DNA of 64,000 nucleotides from Mycolicibacterium litorale (GCF_010731695.1 NZ_AP022586.1:4030001-4094000), one strand, 5' to 3'. Counted from the first letter of the stretch, positions 43,347-54,409 are shown. Numbers and translations: made by a program. Notes: generated from the letters alone by a model not told the origin.

Positions 43347-43946
43347 GTGTCCTCTCCCGTCGCCTTCGGCTTCCTGTCGTCGCTCACGCTGATCGCCGCG
43401 ATCGGCGCGCAGAACGCCTTCGTGCTCCGCCAGGGCATCCGGCGTGAACATGTCGCGGCGGTCGTCGCGCTGTGCACGGTCTCCGACATGGTGTTGATCG
43501 TCGCGGGCATCGCCGGCTTCGGCGCCCTCGTCACCACGCACCCCGCCGCGATGAACATCGCGCGATTCGGCGGCGCTGCGTTCCTGATCGGCTACGGCGT
43601 GCTCGCCGGCCGGCGCGCCCTGCGACCGTCCGCGCTCACCCCGTCCGAGGAGGGCCCCGCCCGCCTCGTCGGCGTCCTCGTCACATGTGCGGCGATGACC
43701 TGGCTCAACCCGCACGTCTACCTCGACACCGTCGTTCTGCTCGGCGCGCTGGCCAACGAGCACAGCGACGAACGCTGGCTCTTCGGCGTCGGAGCGGTCA
43801 CCGCGAGCGCCGTGTGGTTTGTCAGCCTCGGATTCGGCGCGCGGCGCCTCGCCGGGCTGTTCTCCTCGGCGGTGACGTGGCGGGTGCTCGACGCGCTGAT
43901 CGCTGTCACGATGATCGCCCTCGGTGTCACCGTGGCGCTCGGCTGA
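43347..43946 (+). CDS. LysE/ArgO-family amino-acid exporter
   Basis: 199-residue membrane protein with about six helices. It starts [20 protein letters not shown] followed directly by [11 protein letters not shown], the LysE hallmark, and later has [18 protein letters not shown], the second conserved loop. It exports basic or other amino acids. The usual divergent LysG regulator gene is absent; the mce operon is on the other side. The GTG start follows no strong ribosome site. Confidence 0.88.
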   Translation: MSSPVAFGFLSSLTLIAAIGAQNAFVLRQGIRREHVAAVVALCTVSDMVLIVAGIAGFGALVTTHPAAMNIARFGGAAFLIGYGVLAGRRALRPSALTPSEEGPARLVGVLVTCAAMTWLNPHVYLDTVVLLGALANEHSDERWLFGVGAVTASAVWFVSLGFGARRLAGLFSSAVTWRVLDALIAVTMIALGVTVALG

Positions 43947-44246
43947 GCGGCCGCCGTCGTCCGGACGCCGCTTTCCGGCGTGAGATTGTGACGAATACTG
44001 CCCATCAGCGAATTCGCGGCGTACCGTGGAAGGCGGCCTGGGGCTCTCCTGAGCGGTCGTTCTCCCTAGCGCCGCGGAGGGGGAGTTCCAGGCCATTCAA
44101 GGCGCTTTCGCGCCAGCGCATGTGTCTCGTCAGTCACATCAGCCACATCTGCCGCGGCAGGAACATCGGTGCGCGGCAAATTCTGACAGTCCCGCCGATT
44201 CCGTGGGCCCAGGTTTGCGAACGACATCGACGGGTGACTATGTCTT
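43947..44246. other. 300-bp stretch without a recognisable gene
   Basis: Between the exporter and the SDR no reading frame with protein-like composition is seen on either strand; frames crossing it are extensions of neighbours in the wrong frame. It contains a run of CACAT repeats (GTCACATCAGCCACATCTGC, about 44134-44153) and presumably the SDR promoter. No copy of the shared 18-bp element was found here. Confidence 0.4.
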
Positions 44247-45044
44247 ATGCGCACCCCGAAAGCCGTATTCATCACCGGCGCCGCCGCCGGCATCGGTCGC
44301 AAGACCGCCATCGCCTTCGCCCGCAAGGGGTTCACCGTCGGAGCGTTCGACATCGACGACGTGGGGCTCAAGACGCTCACCGAAGAACTCGACCGGGTAC
44401 AGAGCACCCTGATCACCGGTCACCTCGACGTCACCGACAGCGACGAGATGAGCCAACGCCTCGAGGAGTTCACCCAGGCCACCGGCGGCCGCCTCGACGT
44501 GATGATCAACAACGCCGGCATCCTGCGCGCCGGGCGGTTCGAAGAACTCGACCTCGCCGGCCACTTCAAGGAGATCGATATCAACACCAAAGGCGTGGTG
44601 ACCGGCCTCTACGCCGCCTTCCCCTATCTGCGCACCACCCCCGGCTCGGTCGTCGTCAACCTGGCCTCGGCCAGCGCCATCTACGGTCAGGCCGAACTCG
44701 CCAACTACAGCGCCACGAAATTCTTCGTCCGCGGCATCACCGAAGCCCTCGACCTGGAATGGAGCCGGTACGGAATCCGGGTGATCGCGATGTGGCCGCT
44801 GTACGTCCAGACAGCCATGACCGACAACATCAAGACAGGCACCACGGAATCGCTCGGCATCCGGCTGACCGCACAGGACATCGCCGACGCCATCGTCGCC
44901 GCTGTCGAACCGTCCGCGCTGCGCCGCGCGCTGCACCAGGTGCACTTCCCCGTCGGCGTGCAATCCAAGGTGCTGGCCTCCGGTGCCCGCTTCTCCCCCG
45001 CGTGGCTGACCAGGCTGGTCAACAAGAAACTCGCCCACTCCTGA
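44247..45044 (+). CDS. Short-chain dehydrogenase/reductase
   Basis: SDR of 265 residues. Cofactor motif TGAAAGIGRKTA, NNAG, active-site serine in NLASASAIYG and Tyr-x3-Lys as YSATK. The C-terminal part (FSPAWLTRLVNKKLAHS) is amphipathic and may touch the membrane. It stands alone between transporters, outside the catabolic cluster. The substrate is unknown. Confidence 0.85.
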   Translation: MRTPKAVFITGAAAGIGRKTAIAFARKGFTVGAFDIDDVGLKTLTEELDRVQSTLITGHLDVTDSDEMSQRLEEFTQATGGRLDVMINNAGILRAGRFEELDLAGHFKEIDINTKGVVTGLYAAFPYLRTTPGSVVVNLASASAIYGQAELANYSATKFFVRGITEALDLEWSRYGIRVIAMWPLYVQTAMTDNIKTGTTESLGIRLTAQDIADAIVAAVEPSALRRALHQVHFPVGVQSKVLASGARFSPAWLTRLVNKKLAHS

Positions 45045-45107
45045 CGTTGGCCTCACGATGAGCGCAACCGGTGCCCGCCGACGCGCGCGCCGGTACCTTG
45101 CGCATCC

Positions 45108-45197
45108 ATGAACGAGGATTGGCTGGCCGTGATCGTCGGCCTCACGCTGCTCGCGCTCGTACTCGTCGGCGCCATCCCGGGCAGCGTGATCCCGTGA
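45108..45197 (+). CDS. 29-residue single-helix membrane protein upstream of YeiH
   Basis: Reads MNEDWLAVIVGLTLLALVLV and ends GAIPGSVIP: one hydrophobic helix with a short acidic N-terminus. Its TGA overlaps the ATG of the yeiH-type gene as TGATG, which implies translational coupling. The overlap and composition argue that it is real. It may be a small subunit or assembly helper of the transporter, or a leader peptide. Confidence 0.55.
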   Translation: MNEDWLAVIVGLTLLALVLVGAIPGSVIP

Positions 45198-46309
45198 TGG
45201 AGCAGACCACCGAGGCGCCCGCCGGCGACCGTCGCTCGGCCGGCATCGGTTACGCGGTCGCCGGGGTGCTGGTGGTGCTCGCGCTCGGCGCGGCCACCCG
45301 CCTACTCGAAGCGCAGGTTCCCCGGTGGGCGAACGGCACATCGTTCGAAGGCGTCGCCAAGTCGATCGAATTCCCGGTCTACGCCATCGCTTTGGGCCTG
45401 CTCGGCAATGTCGTGCTGAGCCGGCTCGTGTTACGCGACGCTCTCGCGGGGGGATTCCGCACCGAGTTCTTCATCAAGACCGGCCTGGTCCTGCTCGGCG
45501 CGTCGATCAACCTCAAGGTCCTCGTCACCGCTGCGGGGCCGGCGATCGTCCAGGCGCTGCTGCTGATCTCCATCGTCTTCGGATTCACGTGGTGGCTCGG
45601 CGGTCGCCTCCGACTCGAGGACAAACTTCGCGCACTGCTCGCCTCGGCGGTCTCGATCTGCGGGGTCAGCGCGGCCATCGCCGCCGCAGGCGCGGTCCAG
45701 GCCAAACGCGAACAACTCGCCTACGCCGCCTCGCTGGTCATCGCGTTCGCGCTGCCGTCGATCTTCCTGCTGCCCTGGCTGTCCCGGGTGTTCGGACTCC
45801 CCGACGCCGTGGCAGGCGCGTGGATCGGCGGCAACATCGACACCACCGCGGCCGTCGCCGCCTCCGGCGCCATCGCCGGTGAAGACGCGCTGCAGATCGC
45901 CACCATCGTCAAGACCACTCAGAACGCGCTCATCGGCATCGTCGCGATCGCCCTGACCGCGTACTTCGCGCTCAAGGTGGAACGACGAAGCGCACACGAC
46001 GCGCGGCCGACGGTCGGCCAGTTCTGGGAGCGTTTCCCGAAGTTCGTGCTGGGCTTCATCGCCGCATCGATCATCGGCACCCTGTTCTTGCAGTGGGGCG
46101 GCGACAAGTCGGCGATCACCACCGTCAACGACCTGCGCACCTGGTTCCTGATCTTCGCGTTCGTCGCGATCGGACTCGAGTTCTCGCTGCGCGGCCTGCG
46201 GGAGGCGGGCTGGCGTCCGGTCGCGGTGTTCGCCTCGGCCACCGTGGTCAACATCGTGGTCGCGCTCGGGCTCGCACTCGTGTTGTTCAGCGGCTTCGAG
46301 GCGGGTTAG
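45197..46309 (+). CDS. YeiH/UPF0324-family membrane transporter
   Basis: 370 residues with about ten helices. Conserved family segments are KTGLVLLGASINLKVL, SICGVSAAIAAAGAV, GAWIGGNIDTTAAVAASGAI and KTTQNALIG. The family is annotated as putative sulfate or sulfonate exporters, on weak functional evidence. The start overlaps the 29-residue gene. It is followed 16 bp later by the iron-siderophore binding protein, but the two may be unrelated in function. Confidence 0.87.
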   Translation: MEQTTEAPAGDRRSAGIGYAVAGVLVVLALGAATRLLEAQVPRWANGTSFEGVAKSIEFPVYAIALGLLGNVVLSRLVLRDALAGGFRTEFFIKTGLVLLGASINLKVLVTAAGPAIVQALLLISIVFGFTWWLGGRLRLEDKLRALLASAVSICGVSAAIAAAGAVQAKREQLAYAASLVIAFALPSIFLLPWLSRVFGLPDAVAGAWIGGNIDTTAAVAASGAIAGEDALQIATIVKTTQNALIGIVAIALTAYFALKVERRSAHDARPTVGQFWERFPKFVLGFIAASIIGTLFLQWGGDKSAITTVNDLRTWFLIFAFVAIGLEFSLRGLREAGWRPVAVFASATVVNIVVALGLALVLFSGFEAG

Positions 46310-46325
46310 CGGTTACGCTCGCCGC

Positions 46326-47288
46326 GTGTCTTCTGCCTGGTCGCGGCGTGACTTCCTGGCCGTGGCCGCCACGCTCACCGGCTCGGCGGTGCTCGCGGCC
46401 TGTTCAGGCGACGAACCCGGCACCGTCGCAAGGGACGGCTCGGTCACCGTCACCCACGCGTTCGGCGACACCCGCATCCCGGGGCCCCCGGCCCGCGTAG
46501 TGAGCGCCGGACTCACCGAACAGGACGATCTGCTGGCCGTCGGTGTGGTGCCGATCGCGGTCACCGACTGGTTCGGCGGAGAGCCGTTCGGCGTCTGGCC
46601 GTGGGCGCGAAGTCAATTGGGGCAGGCCCAGCCGACCGTGCTCAGCCTCGCCGACGGGATCCAGGTCGAGGCGATCCGCGGGCTGAATCCGGATCTGATC
46701 GTCGCGACGAACGCCGGCCTCGACGCCGACACCTACGCCACGCTGTCGAAGATCGCGCCGACGGTGGCGCAGAACGGACCCGCCTTCTTCGCGCCGTGGA
46801 AGGACCAGGCCACGCTCATCGGCCAGGCCGTGTTCAAGGCCGACGACATGCAGACGGCCATCGCGCGCGTCGACGAGCGGTTCACCAACGCCGCGTCGGC
46901 CAACCCGCAATTCGCCGGCAAGAAGGCGCTGCTGCTGCGCGGACCGCTCTTCCGCGACAGCGTGCAGGCCGTGCCGCCCGGTTGGCGTACCGACTTCCTC
47001 ACCCAGATGGGGTTCACCGTCGCCGACCCCGGCGGGCCGCTCATCCCCCGCGACCGGATGTCCTCGGTGCTCGACGCCGCCGATGTGCTGATCTGGACCA
47101 CCGAGAGCGAGCAGGAACAGGGCGCGCTGTTGGCCGATCCGGCCATCGCGGGCCTGAAGGCCGTCGCCGGAGGTCGCACCATCTTCACAGACAAGGAACT
47201 CGCCGGCGCCATCGCTTTCGCCTCCCCGCTGTCCTATCCGCTGGTCGCCGACCGGCTGCCCCCGCTGCTGGCCCAGATCCTGGCCTGA
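46326..47288 (+). CDS. fecB2: Periplasmic iron-siderophore binding lipoprotein (FecB2-like)
   Basis: 320 residues from a GTG. The N-terminus has a twin-arginine motif WSRRDFLAVAA followed by a lipobox LAAC (cysteine at about residue 25). The FepB/FhuD-type fold is shown by DTRIPGPPARVVSAGLTEQD and GLNPDLIVATNAGLD, with helix-backbone linking segments. It would bind a ferric siderophore at the outer face of the membrane for an ABC importer encoded elsewhere. Its place near pxpBC and aac matches Rv0265c in M. tuberculosis. Confidence 0.85.
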   Translation: MSSAWSRRDFLAVAATLTGSAVLAACSGDEPGTVARDGSVTVTHAFGDTRIPGPPARVVSAGLTEQDDLLAVGVVPIAVTDWFGGEPFGVWPWARSQLGQAQPTVLSLADGIQVEAIRGLNPDLIVATNAGLDADTYATLSKIAPTVAQNGPAFFAPWKDQATLIGQAVFKADDMQTAIARVDERFTNAASANPQFAGKKALLLRGPLFRDSVQAVPPGWRTDFLTQMGFTVADPGGPLIPRDRMSSVLDAADVLIWTTESEQEQGALLADPAIAGLKAVAGGRTIFTDKELAGAIAFASPLSYPLVADRLPPLLAQILA

Positions 47289-47326
47289 GGTGACCGGGTG
47301 GTGACCGCGCCTGCCAGAATGGCGCG

Positions 47327-48001
47327 GTGACCGAGACAGTCCACCGGGGGTCCGCGGCGGTGGGTTCCGCCTTCTACCCGACGTTGGTGGCCGTGTTCAC
47401 CGGGCTGGTGCTGATCTCCAACGTCGCCGCCACCAAGGGCGTGGCCTTCGGGCCGCTGCTCACCGACGGCGGCTTCCTCGTCTTCCCGCTGACCTACGTC
47501 ATCGGCGACGTGCTGAGCGAGGTGTACGGCTTCCGCGCCGCGCGCCGCGCGGTGTTCATCGGCTTCGCCATGCAGGCGCTCGCCGTGGTCGTGCTGTGGA
47601 CGACCGTGCGGCTGCCCGGCGCACCCGACTACGCCAACCAGGAGGCGCTGGCCACAACGGTGTCCGCGATCACCGGGCTGGCCGTTGCCGGGCTGTCGGG
47701 CTTCCTCGTCGGCCAGCTCGTCAACGCCTGGGTGGTCGTCCGGATCAAACAGCGCACCAAGGAACAGCATCTGTGGGCCCGGCTGCTCGGATCGACCGTC
47801 GTCGGGCAGTTCGCCGACACCCTGGTCTTCTGCGCGATCGCCGCACCGATCATCGGCTTCGGCAACATGGGTTCGTTCGCCGTCTACGCGGCGATCGGCT
47901 GGATCTACAAGACCGTCGTCGAAGCGGCGCTTCTGCCGGTCACCTACCGCGTGATCGCGGTCATCAAACGCCGGGAACCGACCTACGAACCCGCGATCTG
48001 A
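47327..48001 (+). CDS. VUT/YhhQ-family transporter (queuosine precursor type)
   Basis: 224-residue integral membrane protein with about six helices. It has the family segments [27 protein letters not shown] and [14 protein letters not shown]. YhhQ imports queuosine precursors in E. coli; mycobacteria are not known to make queuosine, so the ligand here may differ. It starts with a GTG 38 bp after the binding-protein gene. Confidence 0.85.
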   Translation: MTETVHRGSAAVGSAFYPTLVAVFTGLVLISNVAATKGVAFGPLLTDGGFLVFPLTYVIGDVLSEVYGFRAARRAVFIGFAMQALAVVVLWTTVRLPGAPDYANQEALATTVSAITGLAVAGLSGFLVGQLVNAWVVVRIKQRTKEQHLWARLLGSTVVGQFADTLVFCAIAAPIIGFGNMGSFAVYAAIGWIYKTVVEAALLPVTYRVIAVIKRREPTYEPAI

Positions 48002-48027
48002 GCCTTCCCTAAAACACCTCTGGCAAG

Positions 48028-48041
48028 GCTCCTCAAGGAGC
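48028..48041 (+). terminator. Short hairpin between the VUT gene and pxpB
   Basis: GCTCCT-CA-AGGAGC, a perfect 6-bp stem, lies 27 bp after the VUT stop. A longer but looser pairing GAGCCTT/AAGGCTC overlaps it. No T-run follows, so it could be a weak terminator or an RNA-processing structure. Confidence 0.3.
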
Positions 48042-48074
48042 AGCCGCCGACGTTACCCGGCGGTAGCTTTGGGT

Positions 48075-48743
48075 ATGACCGCAGCACCGGATGTGATGGA
48101 CCCGATGGTTCTGGGCACAGTCCTCGATTACGGCGATCACGCACTGCTCCTCCAGTTCGACAGCACCGCCGAGGTATTGGCGTGGTCGGCCACCGTCCGC
48201 GACGCCGCGCTGCCCGGCGTCGTCGACATCGTGCCCGGCGCCCGCACCGTCCTGGTCAAACTCGACAGCCCGCGCTACCAGGCGCCCACCCGGCAACGGC
48301 TGGCCGCCCTGCGGCTGGACCGGGACGCCCTCGAGGACTCCGCCAGCCCGGATGACCGCACCGCCGACGTCGTCATCGACGTGGTCTACGACGGGGCCGA
48401 CCTCGCCGACGTCGCCCGGCTCACCGGCCTGGACCCCGACCAGTTGGTCGCCGCCCACACCGGGACGCTGTGGCGGGTCGGCTTCGGCGGCTTCGCACCG
48501 GGATTCGCCTACCTCGTCGGCGGCGACGAACGCCTGCAGGTTCCGCGCCGTGACGAGCCGCGCACCAAGGTGCCCGCCGGCGCCGTCGGACTGGCCGGCG
48601 AGTTCAGCGGGGTGTACCCGCGGGAATCGCCCGGTGGCTGGCAGCTGATCGGACACACCGACGCCGTGCTGTGGGATGTCGACCGCGACGACCCCGCGCT
48701 GCTCACCCCGGGCGCGTGGGTCGAGTTCCGCGCCGTCGGATGA
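48075..48743 (+). CDS. pxpB: 5-oxoprolinase subunit B (PxpB)
   Basis: 222 residues. It has the allophanate-hydrolase subunit 1 fold with [26 protein letters not shown] and [20 protein letters not shown]. PxpB with PxpC and PxpA hydrolyses 5-oxoproline to glutamate, removing a damage product. The ATG at 48075 is chosen over a TTG two codons earlier. pxpC follows 19 bp later. No pxpA gene is in the window. The pair corresponds to Rv0264c/Rv0263c by position. Confidence 0.9.
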   Translation: MTAAPDVMDPMVLGTVLDYGDHALLLQFDSTAEVLAWSATVRDAALPGVVDIVPGARTVLVKLDSPRYQAPTRQRLAALRLDRDALEDSASPDDRTADVVIDVVYDGADLADVARLTGLDPDQLVAAHTGTLWRVGFGGFAPGFAYLVGGDERLQVPRRDEPRTKVPAGAVGLAGEFSGVYPRESPGGWQLIGHTDAVLWDVDRDDPALLTPGAWVEFRAVG

Positions 48744-48762
48744 ACCGGACGAGGAGACGACG

Positions 48763-50272
<1,510 letters not shown>

Positions 50273-50367
50273 CCTCACACCGCATCGCCGGCGGTGGTGA
50301 GCGGAATTTCACGGCGGGGTCATCGCGTGCAGCGTCGGGGTAATGAACACTTCCTACCGTTGCCGCC

Positions 50368-51759
50368 ATGTCGCACCGCATCACCGACTGGGATCCCGAG
50401 GACACGGTCGCATGGGAAGCCGGTAACAAAAACGTCGCCCGCCGCAACCTGATCTGGTCGGTGGCCGCCGAGCACATCGGCTTCTCCGTGTGGTCCATCT
50501 GGTCGGTCATGGTGCTGTTCATGCCGGAGGCCGTCTACGGGTTCACGGCCGGAGACAAGTTCCTGCTCGGCGCGACCGCCACCCTGGTCGGCGCGTGCCT
50601 GCGGATCCCCTACACCCTGGCCACCGCCACGTTCGGCGGGCGGAACTGGACGGTGTTCTCGGCGTTCGTGCTGCTGATCCCGACACTGGGCACGATGGTG
50701 CTGCTGGCCAATCCCGGTTTGCCGCTGTGGCCGTATCTGGTCTGCGCCGCGCTGGCCGGCTTCGGCGGCGGCAACTTCGCCTCGTCGATGACCAACATCA
50801 ACGCCTTCTATCCGCAGCGGCTCAAGGGATGGGCGCTGGGCGTCAACGCGGGTGGCGGCAACATCGGGGTGCCGATGATCCAGTTGGTCGGCCTGCTCGT
50901 CATCGCCACCGCCGGAAACCGGGCACCGTACTGGGTGTGCGCGGTCTACCTGGTGGCCCTGGCCGTCGCGGGGATCGGCGCGGCGCTGTACATGGACAAC
51001 CTCGAACAACACAAGATCGACTTCTCGGCGATGAAAGACATTCTGCGCGTTCGTGACACGTGGGTGATCTCGCTGCTCTACATCGGCACCTTCGGATCAT
51101 TCATCGGCTTCGCGTTCGCGTTCGGCCAGGTGCTGCAGATCAATTTCGCCGCTCGCGGTCAGAGCGCCGCCGACGCGTCGCTGCACGCCGCGCAGATCGC
51201 CTTCGTCGGCCCGCTGCTCGGCTCGCTGGCACGGGTGTACGGCGGCAAGCTCGCCGACCGGATCGGCGGCGGCCGCGTCACGCTGGCGGTGTTCGCCGGC
51301 ATGATCCTCGCGGCCGGGGTGCTGGTCACCGTCAGCACGCTCGACGACGGCAATCCCGGTGCGGCCACCGCCGCCACGATGATCGGTTACGTCGTCGGGT
51401 TCATCGCCCTGTTCCTGCTGTCCGGCATCGGCAACGGCTCGGTGTACAAGATGATCCCGTCGATCTTCGAGGCGCGCAGCCGGTCGCTCGACGCCGACGA
51501 GGTGCACCGCGCCGCCTGGTCGCGCGCCATGTCCGGAGCGTTGATCGGCTTCGCCGGGGCCGTCGGTGCACTCGGCGGCGTGGGTATCAACCTCGCGCTG
51601 CGGCAGTCCTACCTGTCGAGCGGTTCGGCGACCGCCGCGTTCTGGATCTTCGCCGCGTTCTACGTGCTGGCGTCCGCGGTCACCTGGATCATGTACGTGC
51701 GGCGTCCGGGTGGGGGCGCCGTCGAGCGCGCCGCACACCCCGACCTGGCCCGGGCGTGA
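50368..51759 (+). CDS. narK3: NarK-type nitrate/nitrite transporter
   Basis: Major-facilitator protein of 463 residues with about twelve helices. The nitrate/nitrite-porter signatures are visible as FGGGNFASSMTNINAFYPQR and GWALGVNAGGGNIGVPMIQL; GFIALFLLSGIGNGSVYKMI follows in the second half. The arginine at about residue 78 (ACLRIPYTLA) matches the substrate-binding position of NarK proteins. It imports nitrate or exports nitrite for the assimilatory NirBD system nearby. Its position matches Rv0261c (narK3). Confidence 0.9.
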   Translation: MSHRITDWDPEDTVAWEAGNKNVARRNLIWSVAAEHIGFSVWSIWSVMVLFMPEAVYGFTAGDKFLLGATATLVGACLRIPYTLATATFGGRNWTVFSAFVLLIPTLGTMVLLANPGLPLWPYLVCAALAGFGGGNFASSMTNINAFYPQRLKGWALGVNAGGGNIGVPMIQLVGLLVIATAGNRAPYWVCAVYLVALAVAGIGAALYMDNLEQHKIDFSAMKDILRVRDTWVISLLYIGTFGSFIGFAFAFGQVLQINFAARGQSAADASLHAAQIAFVGPLLGSLARVYGGKLADRIGGGRVTLAVFAGMILAAGVLVTVSTLDDGNPGAATAATMIGYVVGFIALFLLSGIGNGSVYKMIPSIFEARSRSLDADEVHRAAWSRAMSGALIGFAGAVGALGGVGINLALRQSYLSSGSATAAFWIFAAFYVLASAVTWIMYVRRPGGGAVERAAHPDLARA

Positions 51760-51851
51760 CCACCGGATCCGTGGGCAGGGCTGACAACGGCGTCGCCCTG
51801 CCCACACCGATTGCGATGGGCCGATTGCGGCAATGCCATGGCAATGGCCGG

Positions 51852-51867
51852 GAAACAGATACGAAAC
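51852..51867 (+). promoter_or_regulatory. Possible GlnR box upstream of nnaR
   Basis: GAAAC-AGATAC-GAAAC, two direct half-sites spaced by six bases, which also satisfies the minimal mycobacterial GlnR pattern AC-N9-AC. It ends 22 bp before the nnaR start at 51890. GlnR is the nitrogen regulator known to act with NnaR on nitrate-assimilation genes. The palindrome TGCCATGGCA stands just upstream (51834-51843). Confidence 0.45.
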
Positions 51868-51889
51868 ACGACCTGCATACACAGAACAC

Positions 51890-53038
51890 ATGAGTGAGCC
51901 CGACTGGCTGCCGCTCACCGGATTCCGGGTGGCAGTGACCTCCGCCCGTCGCGCCGACGAGCTGAGCGCCCTGCTGCGCCGCCGCGGTGCCACCGTCACC
52001 AGCGCCGCCGCGATCGCGATGGTGCCTCTGCCCGACGACGACGAGCTGCGGACCAACACCCGCGCGCTGATCGACAGTCCGCCCGACATCGTCGTCGCCA
52101 CCACCGGCATCGGCTTCCGCGGCTGGATCGCCGCCGCCGACGGCTGGGGCGTCGCCGCCGAACTGACCGCGGCACTGGAGCGGGCCCGGATCGTCTCCCG
52201 CGGCCCCAAGGCCACCGGCGCACTGCGGGCCGCCGGGCTGCCCGAGGAGTGGTCACCCGACTCGGAGTCCTCCCGGGAGGTGCTGCGCTACCTGGTCGAC
52301 GGCGGCATCGCGGGGAAGCGCATCGCCGTCCAACTGCACGGCGCCACCGACGACTGGGACCCGTTCCCCGAATTCCTCGACGAGATGCGCGCCGCGGGCG
52401 CCGACGTCGTCCCGATCCGCGTGTACCGGTGGCGGCCCGCGCCCCGCAACGGCGAGTTCGACCAACTGGTGGCCGGCATCGCCGAGGAGAAGTTCGACGC
52501 CGTCAGCTTCACCTCGGCGCCCGCGGTGGCGTCGGTGCTGATGCGCGCGACCGAGATGGGCGTCATCGACCAGGTCCTGACCGCGATGCGGACCAACGTG
52601 CACGCGATGTGCGTCGGCCCGGTCACCGCGCGCCCGCTGGCGCGGCTCGGCGTGCCCACCTCGGCGCCCGAACGCATGCGACTGGGCGCGCTGGCCCGCC
52701 ACATCACCGACGAACTGCCGCTGCTGCAGGCGCGCACCGTACGGGTGGCCGGCCACCTGCTGGAGATCCGTGGCACCTGTGTGCTGGTCGACGGCGTCGT
52801 GAAATCGCTGTCTCCGGCCGGTATGGCCACCATCCGCGCCCTCGCGCACCGGCCGGGTGCGGTGGTGTCGCGCACCGACCTGCTCGGCGCGCTACCCGGC
52901 AGCGGGACCGACACCCACGCAGTGGAGACCGCGGTGCTGCGGCTGCGGACCGCGTTGGGAGACAAGCAGATCGTGTCGACCGTCGTGAAACGCGGATACC
53001 GGCTCACTGTCGACGACGACCTCGCGGAGGCGCTGTGA
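51890..53038 (+). CDS. nnaR: Uroporphyrinogen-III synthase-like transcription regulator (NnaR)
   Basis: 382 residues: an N-terminal HemD (uroporphyrinogen-III synthase) domain (about 10-260; FRVAVTSARRADELSALLRR, TTGIGFRGWI, SFTSAPAVASVL) joined to a C-terminal winged-helix OmpR-type domain (about 290-375; SPAGMATIRALAHRPGAVVS, then VETAVLRLRTALGDKQIVS). In M. smegmatis the homologue NnaR is needed with GlnR to switch on nitrate and nitrite assimilation genes. The ATG at 51890 is chosen over an upstream frame. The stop overlaps the chelatase start as GTGA. Confidence 0.9.
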   Translation: MSEPDWLPLTGFRVAVTSARRADELSALLRRRGATVTSAAAIAMVPLPDDDELRTNTRALIDSPPDIVVATTGIGFRGWIAAADGWGVAAELTAALERARIVSRGPKATGALRAAGLPEEWSPDSESSREVLRYLVDGGIAGKRIAVQLHGATDDWDPFPEFLDEMRAAGADVVPIRVYRWRPAPRNGEFDQLVAGIAEEKFDAVSFTSAPAVASVLMRATEMGVIDQVLTAMRTNVHAMCVGPVTARPLARLGVPTSAPERMRLGALARHITDELPLLQARTVRVAGHLLEIRGTCVLVDGVVKSLSPAGMATIRALAHRPGAVVSRTDLLGALPGSGTDTHAVETAVLRLRTALGDKQIVSTVVKRGYRLTVDDDLAEAL

Positions 53039-53718
53039 ACCGAATCCTCGTCGCCCATGGCACCCGCAAGGCCAGCGGCGTCGCGCTGATCGGTGACATC
53101 GCCGAACGCGTCTCCGTGGCGCTGGCCGCGCCGGTCGACATCGCCTTCGTCGACGTACTGGGGCCCACCCCGGCCGACGTGCTCCGCACGATGCCCGATC
53201 GCCCGGCCGTCCTGGTGCCCGCATTCCTGTCGCGCGGCTACCACGTGCGCGCCGACATTCCCGAGCACGTGGCGGCCAGCGGCCATCCCGACGTCACGGT
53301 CGCACCGGCGCTGGGCCCCGACCCGCAGCTGGTGCGGGTGCTGGCCGACCGACTCGTCGAATCAGGTTGGTGCCCAGACGATTCAGTGATCCTCGCCGCT
53401 GCGGGCACCTCCGATCCTGGCGCGCTGCGTGATCTGCACACCACCGCCACGTCACTGTCGGCGGTCACCGGTGCGCGCGTCGACCTCGCGTTCGCCGCCA
53501 CCGGGCTACCGCGGATCGGTGATGCGGTCGCCTCGGTGCGCCGGCGCGGCGCCCGGCGCGTGGTGGTGGCGTCCTATCTACTGTCGGAAGGACTCTTCCA
53601 GGACCGGCTGCGAGCCAGCGGCGCCGACATCGTCACCGACCCGCTCGGCACCCACCCCGGGCTGGTGCGGTTGATCACCAGCCGATTCCGTCGGGCCCGG
53701 GTTCCGGTCGCCGCCTGA
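53035..53718 (+). CDS. Sirohydrochlorin chelatase (CbiX/SirB type)
   Basis: 227 residues. It begins VNRILVAHGTRKASGVALIG; the HGT with the later SRGYHVRADIPEH supplies the metal-binding histidines of CbiX-type chelatases, and the second half repeats the fold (ILAAAGTSDPGALRD, VASYLLSEGLFQDRL). It would insert Fe into sirohydrochlorin to make siroheme, the cofactor of NirB. Coupling to nnaR and nearness to nirBD support this role. Confidence 0.9.
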   Translation: MNRILVAHGTRKASGVALIGDIAERVSVALAAPVDIAFVDVLGPTPADVLRTMPDRPAVLVPAFLSRGYHVRADIPEHVAASGHPDVTVAPALGPDPQLVRVLADRLVESGWCPDDSVILAAAGTSDPGALRDLHTTATSLSAVTGARVDLAFAATGLPRIGDAVASVRRRGARRVVVASYLLSEGLFQDRLRASGADIVTDPLGTHPGLVRLITSRFRRARVPVAA

Positions 53719-53836
53719 TCGCGTTGTCCAGGACGCCGGTCCTCGTCAACTTTCATGTCGCCGACCCCACCCCGCCCCCTGGGGCGACGGCGAAACAACG
53801 CGGGTTGGGTGGCCGCCGGCGGGGTATCTGACCGGC

Positions 53837-54406
53837 ATGAATCTCCATCGCATCCTCGCCAGCGTCGAAGAGGTGACGTCGCTGGACGCAGCTGCCGACA
53901 CCAGCGCCCGCATCGCCAGTCAAGTCGTGGACGGCGCCGGGCTGGGCCGGATCCTGCGCGGCTCGTGGCTCGGCCACCCCGTCCACCCGCTGTTGATCAC
54001 CCTGCCGATCGGCACGTGGATGACGTCGGTGGTCTTCGACGTCGTGTTCAAGGACGTCGCGACGGCGCGCCGTCTCATCGGGGTGGGACTGGCGGCGACA
54101 CCGCCGACCGTGCTGGCCGGGTGGGCGGACTACGTGCTGCTCAACAAGCGTCAGCAGCGGGTCGGCCTGGTGCACGCGGTGTCCAACGCCGTCGGGGTGA
54201 CGATGTTCGGGCTGGCCTACCGGGCGTACCGGCGGGAACGGGTGCGCGCCGCACGCGTCTACAGCCTGCTCGGCCTGGCGTCGATCAGCGTGGGCGGCGC
54301 CCTGGGCGGCCACCTGTCCTACGCGCAGGGCGCCGGGATGTTCCGCTGGCAGCCGGTACGCGCGGTCACCCACCGCAACCCGGTGGAGTACCGCCGCGCG
54401 GCCTGA
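53837..54406 (+). CDS. DUF2231-family membrane protein
   Basis: 189 residues with about four helices. The conserved start GSWLGHPVHPLLITLPIGTW, with two histidines in HPVHP, identifies the DUF2231 family, often linked to heme or redox proteins. Here it lies between the siroheme chelatase and nirD on the opposite strand to nirD. Its role is unknown; the paired histidines could bind heme or metal. Confidence 0.8.
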   Translation: MNLHRILASVEEVTSLDAAADTSARIASQVVDGAGLGRILRGSWLGHPVHPLLITLPIGTWMTSVVFDVVFKDVATARRLIGVGLAATPPTVLAGWADYVLLNKRQQRVGLVHAVSNAVGVTMFGLAYRAYRRERVRAARVYSLLGLASISVGGALGGHLSYAQGAGMFRWQPVRAVTHRNPVEYRRAA

Positions 54407-54409
54407 GCC

